A DNA stretch of 64,000 nt from an uncultured Pseudomonadota bacterium (GCA_903861005.1 CAIOSP010000086.1:1-64000); one strand, 5' to 3'. Positions 1-9,390 are shown, numbered from the stretch's first letter. The notes: generated from the sequence alone by a model not told the origin. Program-made: numbers and translations.

Positions 1-917
1 TCCGCCGCCATGCCCTGCGCCACCGCGTTCGGGTGATGGTCGAGCAGGTTCGCCCACAGCGTGCTCGCGTCGTGGCCCGCGAACACCGGGCGAAGGTCCA
101 CCACCTCAGCGCCGGCCTCGGCCGCGATCGCGTTCAGCCGATCGTGCTCGTCGTGGAACGGGTACGCGTCCAGGTCTTGCAGCAGCGGGTAGACCGTGAA
201 CACGAGCCGACCGCCGCGCGCGTGCAGCTCGTCGGCCACGGCGGTGAGCAGGCGCTTCACCTGCGCCAGGCCCTCGACCTGCGGCGCCAGCGCCAGCTTG
301 TAGCCCTCGGTCGTGCGGCGCGTGGTCTCGCGCGCCCACAGGCCGCGACGCACCACGTCCACCGCGGCCACCCCGGTGGGCTCGGGCGGCGGCGCGAGGT
401 TGATCAGGTCGTAGGCGTCGCCGCCCTGGAAGCCCAGGTCGTTGAGCACGAACACCCACACGACCACGTCGGGATCGAGCGAGCCGCCCAGCGCGCCGTA
501 GAACGTGTACTCGTCGAAGAAGGAGCGGCCCGAGTCTCCGAGGTTCAGCACGTCGGCGGAAAGCCCGCGCGCCTTCAGGCGGTCTGCGATCTGCATCGGC
601 AGCGTGTCCGGCTCACGCACGCCCTGCCCGGCCACGAACGAGTCCCCCACCACCGCCACGCGCGGCGTGTCGGTCAGCGGGCGCACCGTGTCCGACCCAA
701 AGCGGATGCCCTCCCACAGCGTCACCGGGCGGCCGATCACCGGCGAGTGGTGCTCGACCGGCGACGGTGCCACAAAGCCCAGCCCCAGCTCCACCAGCCA
801 CAGCGTCCAAGGCAGGGCCAGCCAAGCCGGCACGCCCGACCCGCGCCCGCCAGACGCGCGCCAGGTCAGGGCGCCGAGCCCCAGAGCCACCAAGGCCATG
901 AACGCCGCATGCAGCAC
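1..917 (-). CDS. SGNH/GDSL-type hydrolase-like protein, C-terminus cut by window edge
   Basis: Reading leftward from a GTG at 917 the frame stays open to base 1 (305 residues visible). A GAGG lies 9 bases before the GTG; ATG 899 is the alternative start. The N-terminus has two hydrophobic stretches (about residues 4-18 and 31-50), so it is probably membrane-anchored. The SGNH blocks are visible: VAVVGDSF (Ser near residue 93), LNLGDSG, FVLNDLG and a late DHHPN that should carry the catalytic Asp/His. It follows hsaF by 37 bases on the same strand and may be the last gene of that operon. Family membership is supported by the blocks; the substrate (esterase or O-acyl transfer) is unknown. Confidence 0.75.
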   Translation of the reverse strand, partial: MLHAAFMALVALGLGALTWRASGGRGSGVPAWLALPWTLWLVELGLGFVAPSPVEHHSPVIGRPVTLWEGIRFGSDTVRPLTDTPRVAVVGDSFVAGQGVREPDTLPMQIADRLKARGLSADVLNLGDSGRSFFDEYTFYGALGGSLDPDVVVWVFVLNDLGFQGGDAYDLINLAPPPEPTGVAAVDVVRRGLWARETTRRTTEGYKLALAPQVEGLAQVKRLLTAVADELHARGGRLVFTVYPLLQDLDAYPFHDEHDRLNAIAAEAGAEVVDLRPVFAGHDASTLWANLLDHHPNAVAQGMAA

Positions 918-954
918 GGATCACACCCTCAGGCGCGATCCTAGCCGAGTCGGG

Positions 955-1971
955 TCAGGAAGTCCGCCCGCGGGACATCTCGATCGCCACGTCCTCGATC
1001 AGGTCCTCCTGACCGCCGACCGTGCGCCGCCGCCCCATCTCCACCAGGATGTCGCGCGACGAGATGCCGTACTTGGCGGCCGCGCGCTGCGCGAACAGCA
1101 GGAACGAGCTGTACACGCCCGCGTAGCCCAGGATCAGCGCGTCGCGGTCGATGCGAACGGGCTTGTCCATCATCGGCACGACCAAGTCCTCGGCCGCGTC
1201 CATGATCTTGTACAGGTCGATGCCGGTCTCGATGCCCAGCCGGTTGGCGACCGCGACGAACACCTCGGTCGGCGTGTTCCCGGCGCCCGCGCCCAGGCCC
1301 GCGCACGACGCGTCGATGCGGCCCGCGCCCGCGTCCACCGCCGCCAGCGAGTTCGCCACGCCCATCGCCATGTTGTGGTGACCGTGAAAGCCGATCACCG
1401 TCTCGGGCCGCAGCACGGCCTTGAGCGCCTGGATGCGCTCGGTGACGTCCGACGGCAGCATGAAGCCCGCGGAGTCCGTGGCGTAGACGATCTGCGCGCC
1501 GGAGTCCTCGAGGATCTTGGCCTGGACCGCCAGCTTCTCGGGCGAGATCATGTGGGCCATCATCAGAAAGCCGACCGTCTCCACGCCCAGCTGGCGTGAC
1601 ATGCCCAGGTGCTGCACGGCGACGTCCGCCTCGGTGCAGTGCGTCGCCACGCGGAAGCAATCCACGCCGCAGTCCGCGGCCATGCGCAGGTCCTCGATCG
1701 TGCCGATGCCCGGCAGCGTCAGCGCCGACACCTTCGCGTTCTTCATCTTGGGGATGACCGCGCGCAGGTAGTCCTCGTCGGAGTGCATCGGGAACCCGTA
1801 GGTCACCGACGCGCCGCCCAGGCCGTCGCCGTGGGTGACCTCGATCATCGGCACGCCCGCGTCGTCGAGCGCGGTGGCGAGCTTCACCATCTGGTCGAGC
1901 GAGATCTGGTGACGCTTGGGGTGCATCCCGTCGCGCAGGGACATCTCGTGGAGGAGGATCTTGCGCGTCAT
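955..1971 (-). CDS. hsaF: 4-hydroxy-2-oxovalerate aldolase type enzyme (HsaF/DmpG)
   Basis: 338 residues, starting [10 protein letters not shown]. The DRE-TIM aldolase signature is present: R13-D14-G15 near the start and metal-binding H196/H198 in GFHGHHN, followed by [12 protein letters not shown]. The family cleaves 4-hydroxy-2-oxoacids to pyruvate and an aldehyde, which is channelled to the partner acylating dehydrogenase. Its start overlaps the stop of hsaG by ATGA, so the two are translationally coupled, as expected for the physical complex. In steroid pathways HsaF acts on 4-hydroxy-2-oxohexanoate, giving pyruvate and propanal. The family call is very firm; the steroid role follows from hsaD, the palindromic operator upstream of the operon and the other steroid genes. 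Confidence 0.95.
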   Translation of the reverse strand: MTRKILLHEMSLRDGMHPKRHQISLDQMVKLATALDDAGVPMIEVTHGDGLGGASVTYGFPMHSDEDYLRAVIPKMKNAKVSALTLPGIGTIEDLRMAADCGVDCFRVATHCTEADVAVQHLGMSRQLGVETVGFLMMAHMISPEKLAVQAKILEDSGAQIVYATDSAGFMLPSDVTERIQALKAVLRPETVIGFHGHHNMAMGVANSLAAVDAGAGRIDASCAGLGAGAGNTPTEVFVAVANRLGIETGIDLYKIMDAAEDLVVPMMDKPVRIDRDALILGYAGVYSSFLLFAQRAAAKYGISSRDILVEMGRRRTVGGQEDLIEDVAIEMSRGRTS

Positions 1972-2834
1972 GCCATACGCTCCGCGAGCAGCTCGCCGGT
2001 CCGCACCGCGGCCGCCGTCATGATGTCCAGGTTGCCTGCGTACTTGGGCAGGAAGTCGCCCAAGCCTTCGACCTCGATCCACACGCTCACGCGGTTGCCG
2101 TCGAACACGGGGCCGTTCTTGAGCTTGTAGCCAGGCACGTAGCGCTGCACGTCCGCGATCATCGCGTGGATCGACGCGGTGATCGCCTCGCGATCGGGCT
2201 CCTCGTCGGTCAGGCAGTGAATGGTGTCGCGCATCAAGAGCGGCGGCTCGGCCGGGTTGATCACGATGATCGCCTTGCCCCGGCGCGCCTTGCCCACGAC
2301 CTCGATGCCCGCGCGCGTGGTGCGCGTGAACTCGTCGATGTTCGAGCGAGTGCCCGGGCCGATGCTGCGGCTCGCCACCGTCGCGACGATCTCGCCGTAC
2401 GCCACCGACTGCACGCGGCTCACCGCCGCCACCATCGGGATGGTCGCCTGCCCGCCGCAGGTCACCATGTTCACGTTCGGCACGTCGACGTGCTCGTGCA
2501 GGTTCACCGACGGGATGCAGTACGGACCGATCGCCGCGGGCGTCAAGTCGATCACCTTCACGCCGCGCGCGGTCAGCTTGGCGCTGTGGTCCGGGTGGTA
2601 CTTGGCGCTCGTCGCGTCGAACGCGATGCGGATGCCGTCCTCTTCGAGGAAGGGCAGCAGCGCGTCCAGGCCCAGGTGCGTGGTCCGCAGGCCCTTCTCC
2701 CGCGCGATGCGCAGGCCGTCGGAGCTCTCGACCGCGCCCACCATCCACACGGGCTTGAGGAGCGGGCTTCGGAGCATCTTGTAGAGCAGGTCGGTGCCGA
2801 TGTTGCCCGGCCCGAGGATCGCAGCGTGAATCAT
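1968..2834 (-). CDS. hsaG: acetaldehyde/propanal dehydrogenase, CoA-acylating (HsaG/DmpF)
   Basis: 288 residues. An N-terminal NAD-binding loop GPGNIGTD (residues 8-15) and the catalytic Cys126 in [12 protein letters not shown] match the DmpF/MhpF/HsaG family (usually about 300 residues). The enzyme oxidises the aldehyde released by the aldolase to acyl-CoA using NAD and CoA. It overlaps hsaF and hsaE by 4 bases each, so the order is hsaD-hsaE-hsaG-hsaF in one tight minus-strand operon. In steroid degradation the product would be propanoyl-CoA. The sequence alone cannot separate preference for acetaldehyde from propanal. Confidence 0.95.
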   Translation of the reverse strand: MIHAAILGPGNIGTDLLYKMLRSPLLKPVWMVGAVESSDGLRIAREKGLRTTHLGLDALLPFLEEDGIRIAFDATSAKYHPDHSAKLTARGVKVIDLTPAAIGPYCIPSVNLHEHVDVPNVNMVTCGGQATIPMVAAVSRVQSVAYGEIVATVASRSIGPGTRSNIDEFTRTTRAGIEVVGKARRGKAIIVINPAEPPLLMRDTIHCLTDEEPDREAITASIHAMIADVQRYVPGYKLKNGPVFDGNRVSVWIEVEGLGDFLPKYAGNLDIMTAAAVRTGELLAERMA

Positions 2835-3610
2835 GTGAACACCACCTCCACGTCACCAATTCCAGGGATGGACGCACGCATCGCGTCGCCCGCCTTCACA
2901 GGCTCCAGCGGGACCAGCGATCCCGAGAGCACCACCTCACCCGCGCGCAGCGCCACGCCGAACTCGCCGAGCGTGTTCGCCAGCCACGCCACCGCCTTGA
3001 GCGGCGAGCCGAGCGCGGCGCGGCCGAAGCCGCTCGAAAGGAAGCGACCGTTCTTGTGCACGGTGACCTCCACCGCCTCCAGGTCGATCCCCACCGGCGA
3101 CACGCCCTCGCCCATCACGAACAGCCCGCTGCTCGCGTTGTCGGCGACCGTGTCCTGGATCTTGATCTTCCAGTCGCGGATGCGCGAGTCCACCACCTCG
3201 AAGCAGGCGTGCACGGTGGCCGTGGCCGCCAGCACGTCCTCAGGCGTGACGCCCGGGCCCTTGAGCTCCTTGGACAGCACGAACGCGATCTCCGCCTCGG
3301 CCCGCGGCTGGATCAGCTGCTCGGAGATCGGCATCATGCGGCCGTAGCGCATGCGGTTGGTGAGCCAGCCAAAGTCCGGCTGGAACACGCCGAGCATGGT
3401 CTGCACCGGCTCGCTGGTCACGCCGATCTTCTTGCCCACCACCCACTCTCCCTCGGCCTCGCGGCGGTCGAGCAGGCGACGCGACACGTGGTACGCGTCG
3501 TCGATGGTGATGTCTGGGAAGCGCTCGGTGAGCGGCGCCACCACGGCCCGCTCGCGCAGCGCCGTGAACAGCTCGTCGCCCCAGGCCCGTCGTTGGTTCT
3601 TGTCAGCCAT
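2831..3610 (-). CDS. hsaE: 2-hydroxypenta-2,4-dienoate hydratase type (HsaE/DmpE)
   Basis: 259 residues, a normal length for the DmpE/MhpD/HsaE family. Metal ligands are visible as E105 and E107 in [10 protein letters not shown] and E138 in [10 protein letters not shown]. The segments [10 protein letters not shown] and [11 protein letters not shown] are close to the phenol-pathway hydratase. It adds water to 2-hydroxydienoate (2-hydroxyhexa-2,4-dienoate in steroid catabolism) to give the aldolase substrate. The gene overlaps hsaD by 8 bases and hsaG by 4. The related decarboxylases share the fold, but the [11 protein letters not shown] motif and the hsaG/hsaF neighbours favour the hydratase. 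Confidence 0.92.
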   Translation of the reverse strand: MADKNQRRAWGDELFTALRERAVVAPLTERFPDITIDDAYHVSRRLLDRREAEGEWVVGKKIGVTSEPVQTMLGVFQPDFGWLTNRMRYGRMMPISEQLIQPRAEAEIAFVLSKELKGPGVTPEDVLAATATVHACFEVVDSRIRDWKIKIQDTVADNASSGLFVMGEGVSPVGIDLEAVEVTVHKNGRFLSSGFGRAALGSPLKAVAWLANTLGEFGVALRAGEVVLSGSLVPLEPVKAGDAMRASIPGIGDVEVVFT

Positions 3611-4421
3611 GGTTCAGGAAGTCCACCAGGGTTCGGTTGAAGACGTCCGCGTGCTCCACCATCACCCAGTGGCCGCACCGCGTGAACAGCACCACGCGCG
3701 CATTCGGCACACGCTCGGCGATCTTGGTGGCGCCGCTCACGGGGCAGAAGCAGTCGTCCATGCCCCACAGCGCCAGCACCGGCATCTTCAGCTCGTTGAG
3801 GCGCTCGGACTGGTCCGTCACCCGCATCGACTGGAACACGTGCAGCGGCTGGCCCTTGGCCACCGCGTAGCGCTCGGCGATCAGCTCGGCCGGCACCAGC
3901 GACGGGTCCACCACCTGCCGCTCGAACACGATCTTGAGGCCCTCAGGCGTCAGGCCGTCCGGCCCGTACAGCGCCTTCATCATGGACCGGATGCCGCGCA
4001 GGCCCATGTAGGTCTCGCGTGCCTCCAGGCCGCCCGGCGCCATCAGCACCAGCGCCTCCACCCGCTCCGGTGCGTTGAGCGCGATCCAGATCGCCTGCGC
4101 GCCGCCCTGCGAGTTGCCCACGAACGTGGCCTTGGGGATGCCCAGCGTGTCCAGCGCCCGCAGCGCCGCCCCCGCCATGACCTCGAGCGTGTACTCGCGG
4201 TCCACCGGCTTGTCCGACCGACCGTAGCCCAGGCTGTCGATCAGCAGCGCGCGGTAGCCGTGCGACGCCAGGAAAGCGCCGTTTCCACCGAAGTTGGACG
4301 GGCCGCTGGCGCCCGGGCCAGACCCGTGGAGGAAGACCACCGGGGCGCCGGCGCCCACGTCGGTGACGTGCAGATGGAGGCCCTCGCCGATGTCGACGAG
4401 GCGGGAGACGGGTTCGGACAT
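3603..4421 (-). CDS. hsaD: meta-cleavage product hydrolase (HsaD-like alpha/beta hydrolase)
   Basis: 272 residues from ATG 4421. The oxyanion loop HGSGPGA (32-38), nucleophile elbow GNSQGG (Ser104), acid D222/D223 in LWGMDD and H251 in CGHWVMVEH are all in place for the BphD/HsaD C-C bond hydrolase family. HsaD cleaves the ring-opened product 4,9-DSHA into 2-hydroxyhexadienoate and DOHNAA. The longer open frame upstream of 4421 would read through the palindromic operator at 4440, so the shorter start is preferred. It is the first gene of the hsaD-E-G-F operon, with a KstR-type palindrome 19 bases before the ATG, which implies repression in the absence of steroid. Confidence 0.9.
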   Translation of the reverse strand: MSEPVSRLVDIGEGLHLHVTDVGAGAPVVFLHGSGPGASGPSNFGGNGAFLASHGYRALLIDSLGYGRSDKPVDREYTLEVMAGAALRALDTLGIPKATFVGNSQGGAQAIWIALNAPERVEALVLMAPGGLEARETYMGLRGIRSMMKALYGPDGLTPEGLKIVFERQVVDPSLVPAELIAERYAVAKGQPLHVFQSMRVTDQSERLNELKMPVLALWGMDDCFCPVSGATKIAERVPNARVVLFTRCGHWVMVEHADVFNRTLVDFLNHG

Positions 4422-4439
4422 CGGCGGCTCCGGTGCCGG

Positions 4440-4453
4440 TAGAACATGTTCTA
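4440..4453. promoter_or_regulatory. KstR-type operator before hsaD
   Basis: Perfect 14-bp palindrome TAGAACATGTTCTA, fitting the known KstR consensus TnnAACnnGTTnnA. It ends 19 bases before the hsaD ATG, where a bound repressor would block initiation. The same element recurs at six other places beside steroid genes in this window. Confidence 0.88.
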
Positions 4454-4797
4454 GCGGGAGGAGGTGGGAGAACACGTTCGGGGGGGCGCGGCCACCTGGA
4501 CGCTGGACACGAGGGCACGCCATAAGACGGGACGACGGCGGCCAGCGGTCCGCGTGAACAGGCCCGGGAAGGTCCTGCTCCACCCGACCGCGTCGCCCGA
4601 CCCGAATCCGCTCACCATCCCGTGCGTCCGAAGCTGGGAGCAGGCAGAGGAGCCGTAGCTCCGCGCTCACGGTATCCCAGGCTACTTAGTCAGCGGTTCC
4701 AACGGTGGCGCAGCCACCGGCGACGTCCTGCGTCGCTGTCCTGGTCCCTGGTCCTCGCCCACGCCGCGCCGCCTCCCCCCGCTCCGTGGAGCCCGCC
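4454..4797. other. non-coding stretch between hsaD operon and hypothetical gene
   Basis: No convincing gene in either strand. It should hold the divergent promoters. The only clear structure is a short perfect hairpin CGGTGGC-GCA-GCCACCG at 4703-4719, without a T-run. Confidence 0.5.
4468..4481. promoter_or_regulatory. degenerate second KstR-type site upstream of hsaD
   Basis: The core AACACGTT and flanking AG/CG are kept, but the outer T and A are lost (GAGAACACGTTCGG). Its centre is 28 bases from the centre of the perfect site at 4440. It could be a weak secondary site, as paired sites also occur before kstD and the SCP2 gene. Confidence 0.4.
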
Positions 4798-5340
4798 GTG
4801 TCCACCCCCTGCATCGCCACGTTCCACCGGACCTCCGGGGATTCGCTCCTCTCCGAGCAGCGCGCCCGCAGAGGCGCCAGCTGGTCCGACTTCCCCACCT
4901 CCCTGCCGGCGGGGACCCCTGCCGAGACGGATACGCCCGCGAAGACCACCGCGCGCCTGCAGGTGGCTGGGAAGCCGCTCGTCTACTTCCGAGGGGACGA
5001 CGCCCTCGTCGATAACGCGGCCTTCTCGACGCTGGACGTGGTGGACGTCACGGTGATCTCGACCGGCGAGCGTCGCTCGCTCGGCGCCGTCACCGCGGCG
5101 GCGCGAGCGGCGCTCGGGGATCAGGGCGTGGCGGACGTGCTGATGCAGGCAGACGTCGTCCGGCTCTACGCCCACGTCGAGGGCACCGCCTGCCTCGTCG
5201 AGGAGTCCGTCGACGGGGGCGGTTGGCGGGGCCGGTTCACCGGCGAACACACCTACTTCACGAGCGCCCGCCACCACGCGACGTTCGGGTTCACCCTGCA
5301 GATCGGCGCGGACGGGGCGCTCTCGATCACCGGCAGCTGA
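4798..5340 (+). CDS. hypothetical protein
   Basis: About 180 residues if started at GTG 4798, which has a GTGGAG about 8 bases upstream; an in-frame ATG at 4705 would add an Arg/Pro-rich lead that looks non-coding. Apart from the first 40 residues, the protein has a normal mixed composition (for example FSTLDVVDVTVISTGERRS) and ends in a regular beta-rich pattern. No signal peptide, membrane segment or known motif was recognised. It stands alone between the hsa operon and a lipoprotein gene. The start and the reality of the N-terminal part are uncertain. Confidence 0.5.
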   Translation: MSTPCIATFHRTSGDSLLSEQRARRGASWSDFPTSLPAGTPAETDTPAKTTARLQVAGKPLVYFRGDDALVDNAAFSTLDVVDVTVISTGERRSLGAVTAAARAALGDQGVADVLMQADVVRLYAHVEGTACLVEESVDGGGWRGRFTGEHTYFTSARHHATFGFTLQIGADGALSITGS

Positions 5341-5465
5341 CCACTTCGCGCTCGGCACCCTCGGCCACGCGGCGCCGTCGACCCAGACGACCTGCCCTCG
5401 ATCCACGGCTTCAGCTTCCGGCTCGGCGCGAGGCTAGAGCACGCGGACAACGCGCGGAGGTCGTC

Positions 5466-5972
5466 ATGTTCGTGCTCTGGCTGTGGCTCACCGGCTGCGG
5501 GCTCGTCCCCGTTCCCGCGCCCGCCTGCGACGACCCCAAGGTCCTTCAAGACCTCAGCCTGATGGTGACCGGCACGCGCCTCATGGAGCAGGTTCGCGTC
5601 GCGCGCGCGGCGGGCGACACCGACGACCTAGACACCGACGGCCTCCCCGACCCCTTCCACGCGATCACGGCCACCGACCTGGTCGATCACGGCTTGGTGC
5701 GCGGCGTCCTCGGCACGGAGCGGATGTGCTCGGGCAAGGTCGCGGGCCCGGACGACCCGCCTCGTGTGATGGTCTGGTCCGCCGGGGTCCACCACGACCC
5801 GCAGCAAACCTGGTACGCGCGCGGGGATGCGACGCCCATGGTGTGGCTGTGGTGCGACGCGCGCCTCAAGCCGGACGCGCCGGGCTGCCAACGGTTGCTC
5901 CTCTCCGACGAGGTCTGGCGCGCGGCGTGGCCCGACCTCCCGCGCCCTGCGCCAAAGGCCGTCGCGCCCTGA
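5466..5972 (+). CDS. putative lipoprotein of unknown function
   Basis: 168 residues. It begins MFVLWLWLTGCGLVP, a short type II signal with lipobox LTGC, so the mature protein should be lipid-anchored from about Cys11. A CGGAGG lies 5-10 bases before ATG 5466. The mature part contains several Cys residues and an Asp-rich patch DTDDLDTDGLPDP of the kind common in myxobacterial lipoproteins. No enzyme motif was recognised. It is followed 13 bases later by the convergent aldo/keto reductase. Confidence 0.65.
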   Translation: MFVLWLWLTGCGLVPVPAPACDDPKVLQDLSLMVTGTRLMEQVRVARAAGDTDDLDTDGLPDPFHAITATDLVDHGLVRGVLGTERMCSGKVAGPDDPPRVMVWSAGVHHDPQQTWYARGDATPMVWLWCDARLKPDAPGCQRLLLSDEVWRAAWPDLPRPAPKAVAP

Positions 5973-5985
5973 CCCGCGCCGCCGC

Positions 5986-7068
5986 TCAGACCTGCCCGCG
6001 CCGGTCCGCGCCCTGCATGTCGAACATCCAGCCCGGGTACTCCTTCGACAGCGCCGACACCTCGTCGAGCGCGCGCAGGTCGGCCTCGCTCAACCGCACC
6101 TCGGTCGCCGCCAGGTTGTCGGTCAGCTGCGCCACCGTCTTGGCGCCCACGATCACGCTCGTGACGTGCGGCTTGTGCAGCAGCCACGCCAGCGCGACCC
6201 GCGCCACCGACACGCCATGCGCGTCGCCGATCGTGCGCAGCACGTCGATGATGTCGAACCCGCGCGCCTTGTCGATCGGCGGGAAGTCGAACGCGAGCCT
6301 GCGCGACGCCTCGGGGCCCGTGCCCTCGCGCGTGTACTTGCCCGACAGGAAGCCGCCCGCGAGCGGGCTCCACGGCAAGATCGCCAGCCCCTCCTCGATC
6401 GCCATCGGCACCACCTCGCGCTCCAGGTCGCGGCCGCCGATCGAGTAGTACATCTGCGCGGAGACGAAGCGCGCGCTGCCCTTGCGCTCCGAGATCCCGA
6501 GCGCCTTGGACACCTGCCACGCGGCCCAGTTGCACAGGCCGATGTAGCGGACGCGGCCCGACCGCACGATGTCGTTGAGCGCGTCGAGGGTCTCGTCGAT
6601 CGGGGTGAGCGGGTCCACGCCGTGCACCTGGTAGAGGTCGATGGTGTCGGTGCCCAGGCGCTTCAGGCTCGCGTCCACCGCGTCGAACAGGTGCTTGCGC
6701 GACGTGCCGTTCACGTTGCGCGCCTTGTTGCGTCGCGCGGCCTCCGCCAAGGTCGTCGCATCGGCGTCCGGAGGCGGGTTGAGCGTGAGCCGACCCATGC
6801 CCTTGGTCGCGATCACGATCTCGTCGCGGCGCAGGCCCAGGTCGCGGATCGACTGACCGAGCAGCTGCTCGGAGATGCCGTTCGCGTAGACGTCCGCGGT
6901 ATCGAAGAAGTTCACCCCACCGTCGAACGCGACCTTCACCAACCCGCTCGCGCCAGACAGGTCGAGCGCGCCCATCGCGCGCCACATGCCGTCGCCGCCG
7001 AACGTCATGGTGCCGAGGCAGACCTCGGAGACCAACAGGCCGGTGCGGCCGAGCTTCTTGTAGCGCAT
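5986..7068 (-). CDS. aldo/keto reductase
   Basis: 360 residues. The aldo/keto reductase TIM-barrel is clear: start RYKKLGRTGLLVSEVCLGTM, catalytic Asp/Tyr in FFDTADVYANG, Lys in IATKGMG, His in YQVHGVDP and the C-terminal NADPH-binding part with VIVGAKTVAQL. The family reduces aldehydes or ketones with NADPH; this resembles the YajO/YdjG-type open-chain reductases. It has its own promoter region (7069-7297), shared with the divergent SDR. No KstR-type site is nearby, so a link to the steroid genes is only possible, not shown. Confidence 0.88.
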   Translation of the reverse strand: MRYKKLGRTGLLVSEVCLGTMTFGGDGMWRAMGALDLSGASGLVKVAFDGGVNFFDTADVYANGISEQLLGQSIRDLGLRRDEIVIATKGMGRLTLNPPPDADATTLAEAARRNKARNVNGTSRKHLFDAVDASLKRLGTDTIDLYQVHGVDPLTPIDETLDALNDIVRSGRVRYIGLCNWAAWQVSKALGISERKGSARFVSAQMYYSIGGRDLEREVVPMAIEEGLAILPWSPLAGGFLSGKYTREGTGPEASRRLAFDFPPIDKARGFDIIDVLRTIGDAHGVSVARVALAWLLHKPHVTSVIVGAKTVAQLTDNLAATEVRLSEADLRALDEVSALSKEYPGWMFDMQGADRRGQV

Positions 7069-7214
7069 GTGGACACCCCAGAGTGCGCGCGGCGCGTCGG
7101 CGCCGCGTCAGGAACGGGAGAGCGTACGGGGACGACGCGACCGCCTGGCTCGCCACCGTCGGGTTGGGGAGCGCGGGCAGTTCAAGATCCCCCACCCGTG
7201 TCCACGGTGTAGCC

Positions 7215-7250
7215 CGCGCAGTCCTCAGCCGCGCCCCGTCTGCGACCCGC
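7215..7250. repeat. direct repeat, copy 1
   Basis: A 36-base segment ending in CCGTCTGCGACCCGC recurs at 8249-8285 with about two substitutions and one inserted base. The two copies flank the SDR gene 7298-8149 in direct orientation. Confidence 0.7.
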
Positions 7251-7297
7251 ATCCACGCGCGGCCCGTGGATGGCCAAGCCGGGATAGCGAGCGGGAC

Positions 7298-8149
7298 ATG
7301 AGCGCGAAACTCGCCATCGTCACCGGTGCGACCAGCGGGATCGGTCTGGAGACCGCCCGCGGGCTCGTGACGGCGGGCTGGGAGGTGGTGCTGGCCTGCC
7401 GCGATGTCGTCCGCGCAGAAGCTGTACGGGACATGCTGCGCGCGAGCGACCGGTCCGCGCAGGTGTCGATCGCGCGCCTCGACCTCGCCTCGTTCGCGTC
7501 GATCCGCGCGTGCGCGGCGTCGCTGCTCCAACAGCACCCCGCCATTCACCTGCTCGTCGACAACGCTGGGGTGTTCTCAGACCGGCCCACGCGCACCGCC
7601 GATGGCTTCGAGGCGACGATGGGCGTGAACTTCCTCGGGACGCTGTTGTTCACGCGGCTGCTGGTCCCCGCGCTCCGGACCGCCGCAGCGCAGGAAGGCG
7701 AGGCGCGGGTCGTGGTGGTGTCTTCTTCGGCGGCGGCGTTTGCCAGGCTCCGGCCGCACCCAGGCATGTTCGCCGACGGACCCTGCGGGTTTCCGGGGTA
7801 CGCGGCCTCCAAGCTTGCGCTCGTGCATGGCGCCGCGGCGCTCGCCGCCGAGTTGGAGGGGACGGGTGTCTCGGTGAACGCCGTCCACCCCGGTGATGCG
7901 GCCACGAATATCTGGCGCGGACACAGCCTGGTGATGTGCATCGTCGGGCCGGTCATGCGTCGGGTCCTCAAGGCCCCGGCGGACGCGGCGCGCGCGGTCC
8001 TCCACGTGGCCGTCGCGCCCGACCTCGCAGGCGTGACCGGGGCGTTCTTCGGCGTTCGCGGCGAGCGCCTGCGCGCCGCCCGCTATGACGACCTCACGCT
8101 CCGGGCTGGGTTGATGGAGCAGGCGAATGCGACGTGGCATCCGTCCTAA
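7298..8149 (+). CDS. short-chain dehydrogenase/reductase (retinol-dehydrogenase-like)
   Basis: 283 residues from ATG 7298, chosen because the coenzyme-binding strand starts immediately (AKLAIVTGATSGIG). The NNAG equivalent is DNAGVF, the catalytic Ser lies in VVVVSSSAAA and Tyr/Lys in YAASKLALV. It groups by eye with the retinol dehydrogenase/WWOX-like SDRs that use NADP. The substrate is unknown. The gene is bracketed by two copies of a 36-base direct repeat, which may mean it was inserted or duplicated as a unit. Confidence 0.85.
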   Translation: MSAKLAIVTGATSGIGLETARGLVTAGWEVVLACRDVVRAEAVRDMLRASDRSAQVSIARLDLASFASIRACAASLLQQHPAIHLLVDNAGVFSDRPTRTADGFEATMGVNFLGTLLFTRLLVPALRTAAAQEGEARVVVVSSSAAAFARLRPHPGMFADGPCGFPGYAASKLALVHGAAALAAELEGTGVSVNAVHPGDAATNIWRGHSLVMCIVGPVMRRVLKAPADAARAVLHVAVAPDLAGVTGAFFGVRGERLRAARYDDLTLRAGLMEQANATWHPS

Positions 8150-8418
8150 AGATCAGCGGCGCCCTGTGGCGCGGCGAGCGCCAGGCGACACCGCAGGGAG
8201 TGAGCGCAGGCATGTCCTGATCCTCCTCCCCCTTTCGGTGGTTGACCTCGCGCAGTCCTCTGCCGCGATCCCGTCTGCGACCCGCGCCACACGCTCGTCG
8301 GGCCCCTCGAGACCGGCCAGTCAGGCGCATCCCGCCGCCGCAGCCGGGCACGTCTGACGGTCGACCTTGAGACCGGCAAGGCGAGCATCCAAAGGATCAG
8401 CTCACGTCGGGCACAGCT
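8150..8418. other. non-coding stretch between convergent SDR and cytochrome genes
   Basis: Open frames here have shuffled Arg/Pro/Ala composition and no start context. It contains the second direct-repeat copy and presumably the terminators of the two convergent genes. Confidence 0.5.
8249..8285. repeat. direct repeat, copy 2
   Basis: Second copy of the segment at 7215-7250, 99 bases after the SDR stop codon. The rest of 8150-8418 shows no gene. Confidence 0.7.
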
Positions 8419-9369
8419 TCACCGAGACCCTTGCGCGTGCCGCGCACCGGTGCCCGTCTCCGGGTCGTACGCGACCGGCGGGAGCGCGAAGACGTACTCG
8501 GCGATGGCTTCACGATCCGCCTCCGAGAGCCACGCGTAGCTGTCGTGGATCTTCTCCGCCATGATGTAGTCGGGGTCGGCGCGCGACCCGTCCGGCTTGT
8601 CGCCGGTGGCGAGGAACTGCGCGAGCCCGTCCCGGGTCCAGTCGGAGAGCCCGTAGGTCGGGTCGGACGTCAGGTTGGGGTGGACCGCGCTCTTCCCGGG
8701 GTTGGTGCCCCCCGCCATGAACCGGCCCCGCTCCAGAAGGCCGAGGTTGTTGCGCGGCGTGTGGCACTGGTCGCAGTAGGTGACGCCCAACGCCAGGTAC
8801 CGACCACGGTTCCAGCCGTCCGACTGGGACGGGTCCGGCTCCATCGGACCGCGGCGGAACTCCAGCGATCGCCACAGGCCGAGCAGGCCCGGCGTGCGGT
8901 AGCGTGGCCGAATTTCGTGCGGCTTCTCCTCGGTGTGCACCGTCGGCTGAGTGGACACGTAGGCCCACAACGCGTGGATGTCCGCGTCGGTCATGTTCGT
9001 GTAGGTCATGTACGGGAAGGTGGGCCAGTAGCGCCGGCCGCTCGGCGAGACCCCGTCGCGCAGGGCGCGAGTGAAGTCCTGTTCGCTCCATCCCCCGATT
9101 CCGACGGTCGGGTCTGGGCTGATGTTCGGCGCGTAGAAGGTGCCGAACTGGGTGGGCAGATCCCGCCCGCCGCCAAGGTGCTTTGCCTCGGCGAACGGCG
9201 GGCTGTGGCAGCCGACGCACGCAGCCACCCGGTACAGCCACGCCCCCCGCACAACGTCCGCGGAGGCGTCCACCGGAACCTCGGGCACGGGCACCGGGAC
9301 CTCGGGCATGCGCGTCTCATGGGTGACCGTGAAGCCCGCCAACAGGATGGTCGTCAGCCAACTGGTCAT
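8419..9369 (-). CDS. diheme c-type cytochrome, exported
   Basis: 316 residues with a short hydrophobic N-terminus (TTILLAGFTV), then two heme-c sites: CVGCH (C51, C54, H55) and CDQCH (C199, C202, H203). The order, with TFPYMTYTNM after the first site and a second domain of about 110 residues, resembles the cytochrome subunit of membrane alcohol/aldehyde dehydrogenases, which passes electrons from a periplasmic dehydrogenase to the respiratory chain. No dehydrogenase subunit is adjacent. It is divergent from a TetR gene 71 bases away and is probably controlled by it. Confidence 0.88.
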   Translation of the reverse strand: MTSWLTTILLAGFTVTHETRMPEVPVPVPEVPVDASADVVRGAWLYRVAACVGCHSPPFAEAKHLGGGRDLPTQFGTFYAPNISPDPTVGIGGWSEQDFTRALRDGVSPSGRRYWPTFPYMTYTNMTDADIHALWAYVSTQPTVHTEEKPHEIRPRYRTPGLLGLWRSLEFRRGPMEPDPSQSDGWNRGRYLALGVTYCDQCHTPRNNLGLLERGRFMAGGTNPGKSAVHPNLTSDPTYGLSDWTRDGLAQFLATGDKPDGSRADPDYIMAEKIHDSYAWLSEADREAIAEYVFALPPVAYDPETGTGARHAQGSR

Positions 9370-9390
9370 CCGGTCTCCCTTCTGGTTAAT

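Noticed and set aside
505-1599. Long plus-strand open frame over the SGNH and hsaF genes
   Set aside because: Arg/His/Gln-rich shuffled composition and no motif; it is the antisense shadow of two clear minus-strand genes in GC-rich DNA.
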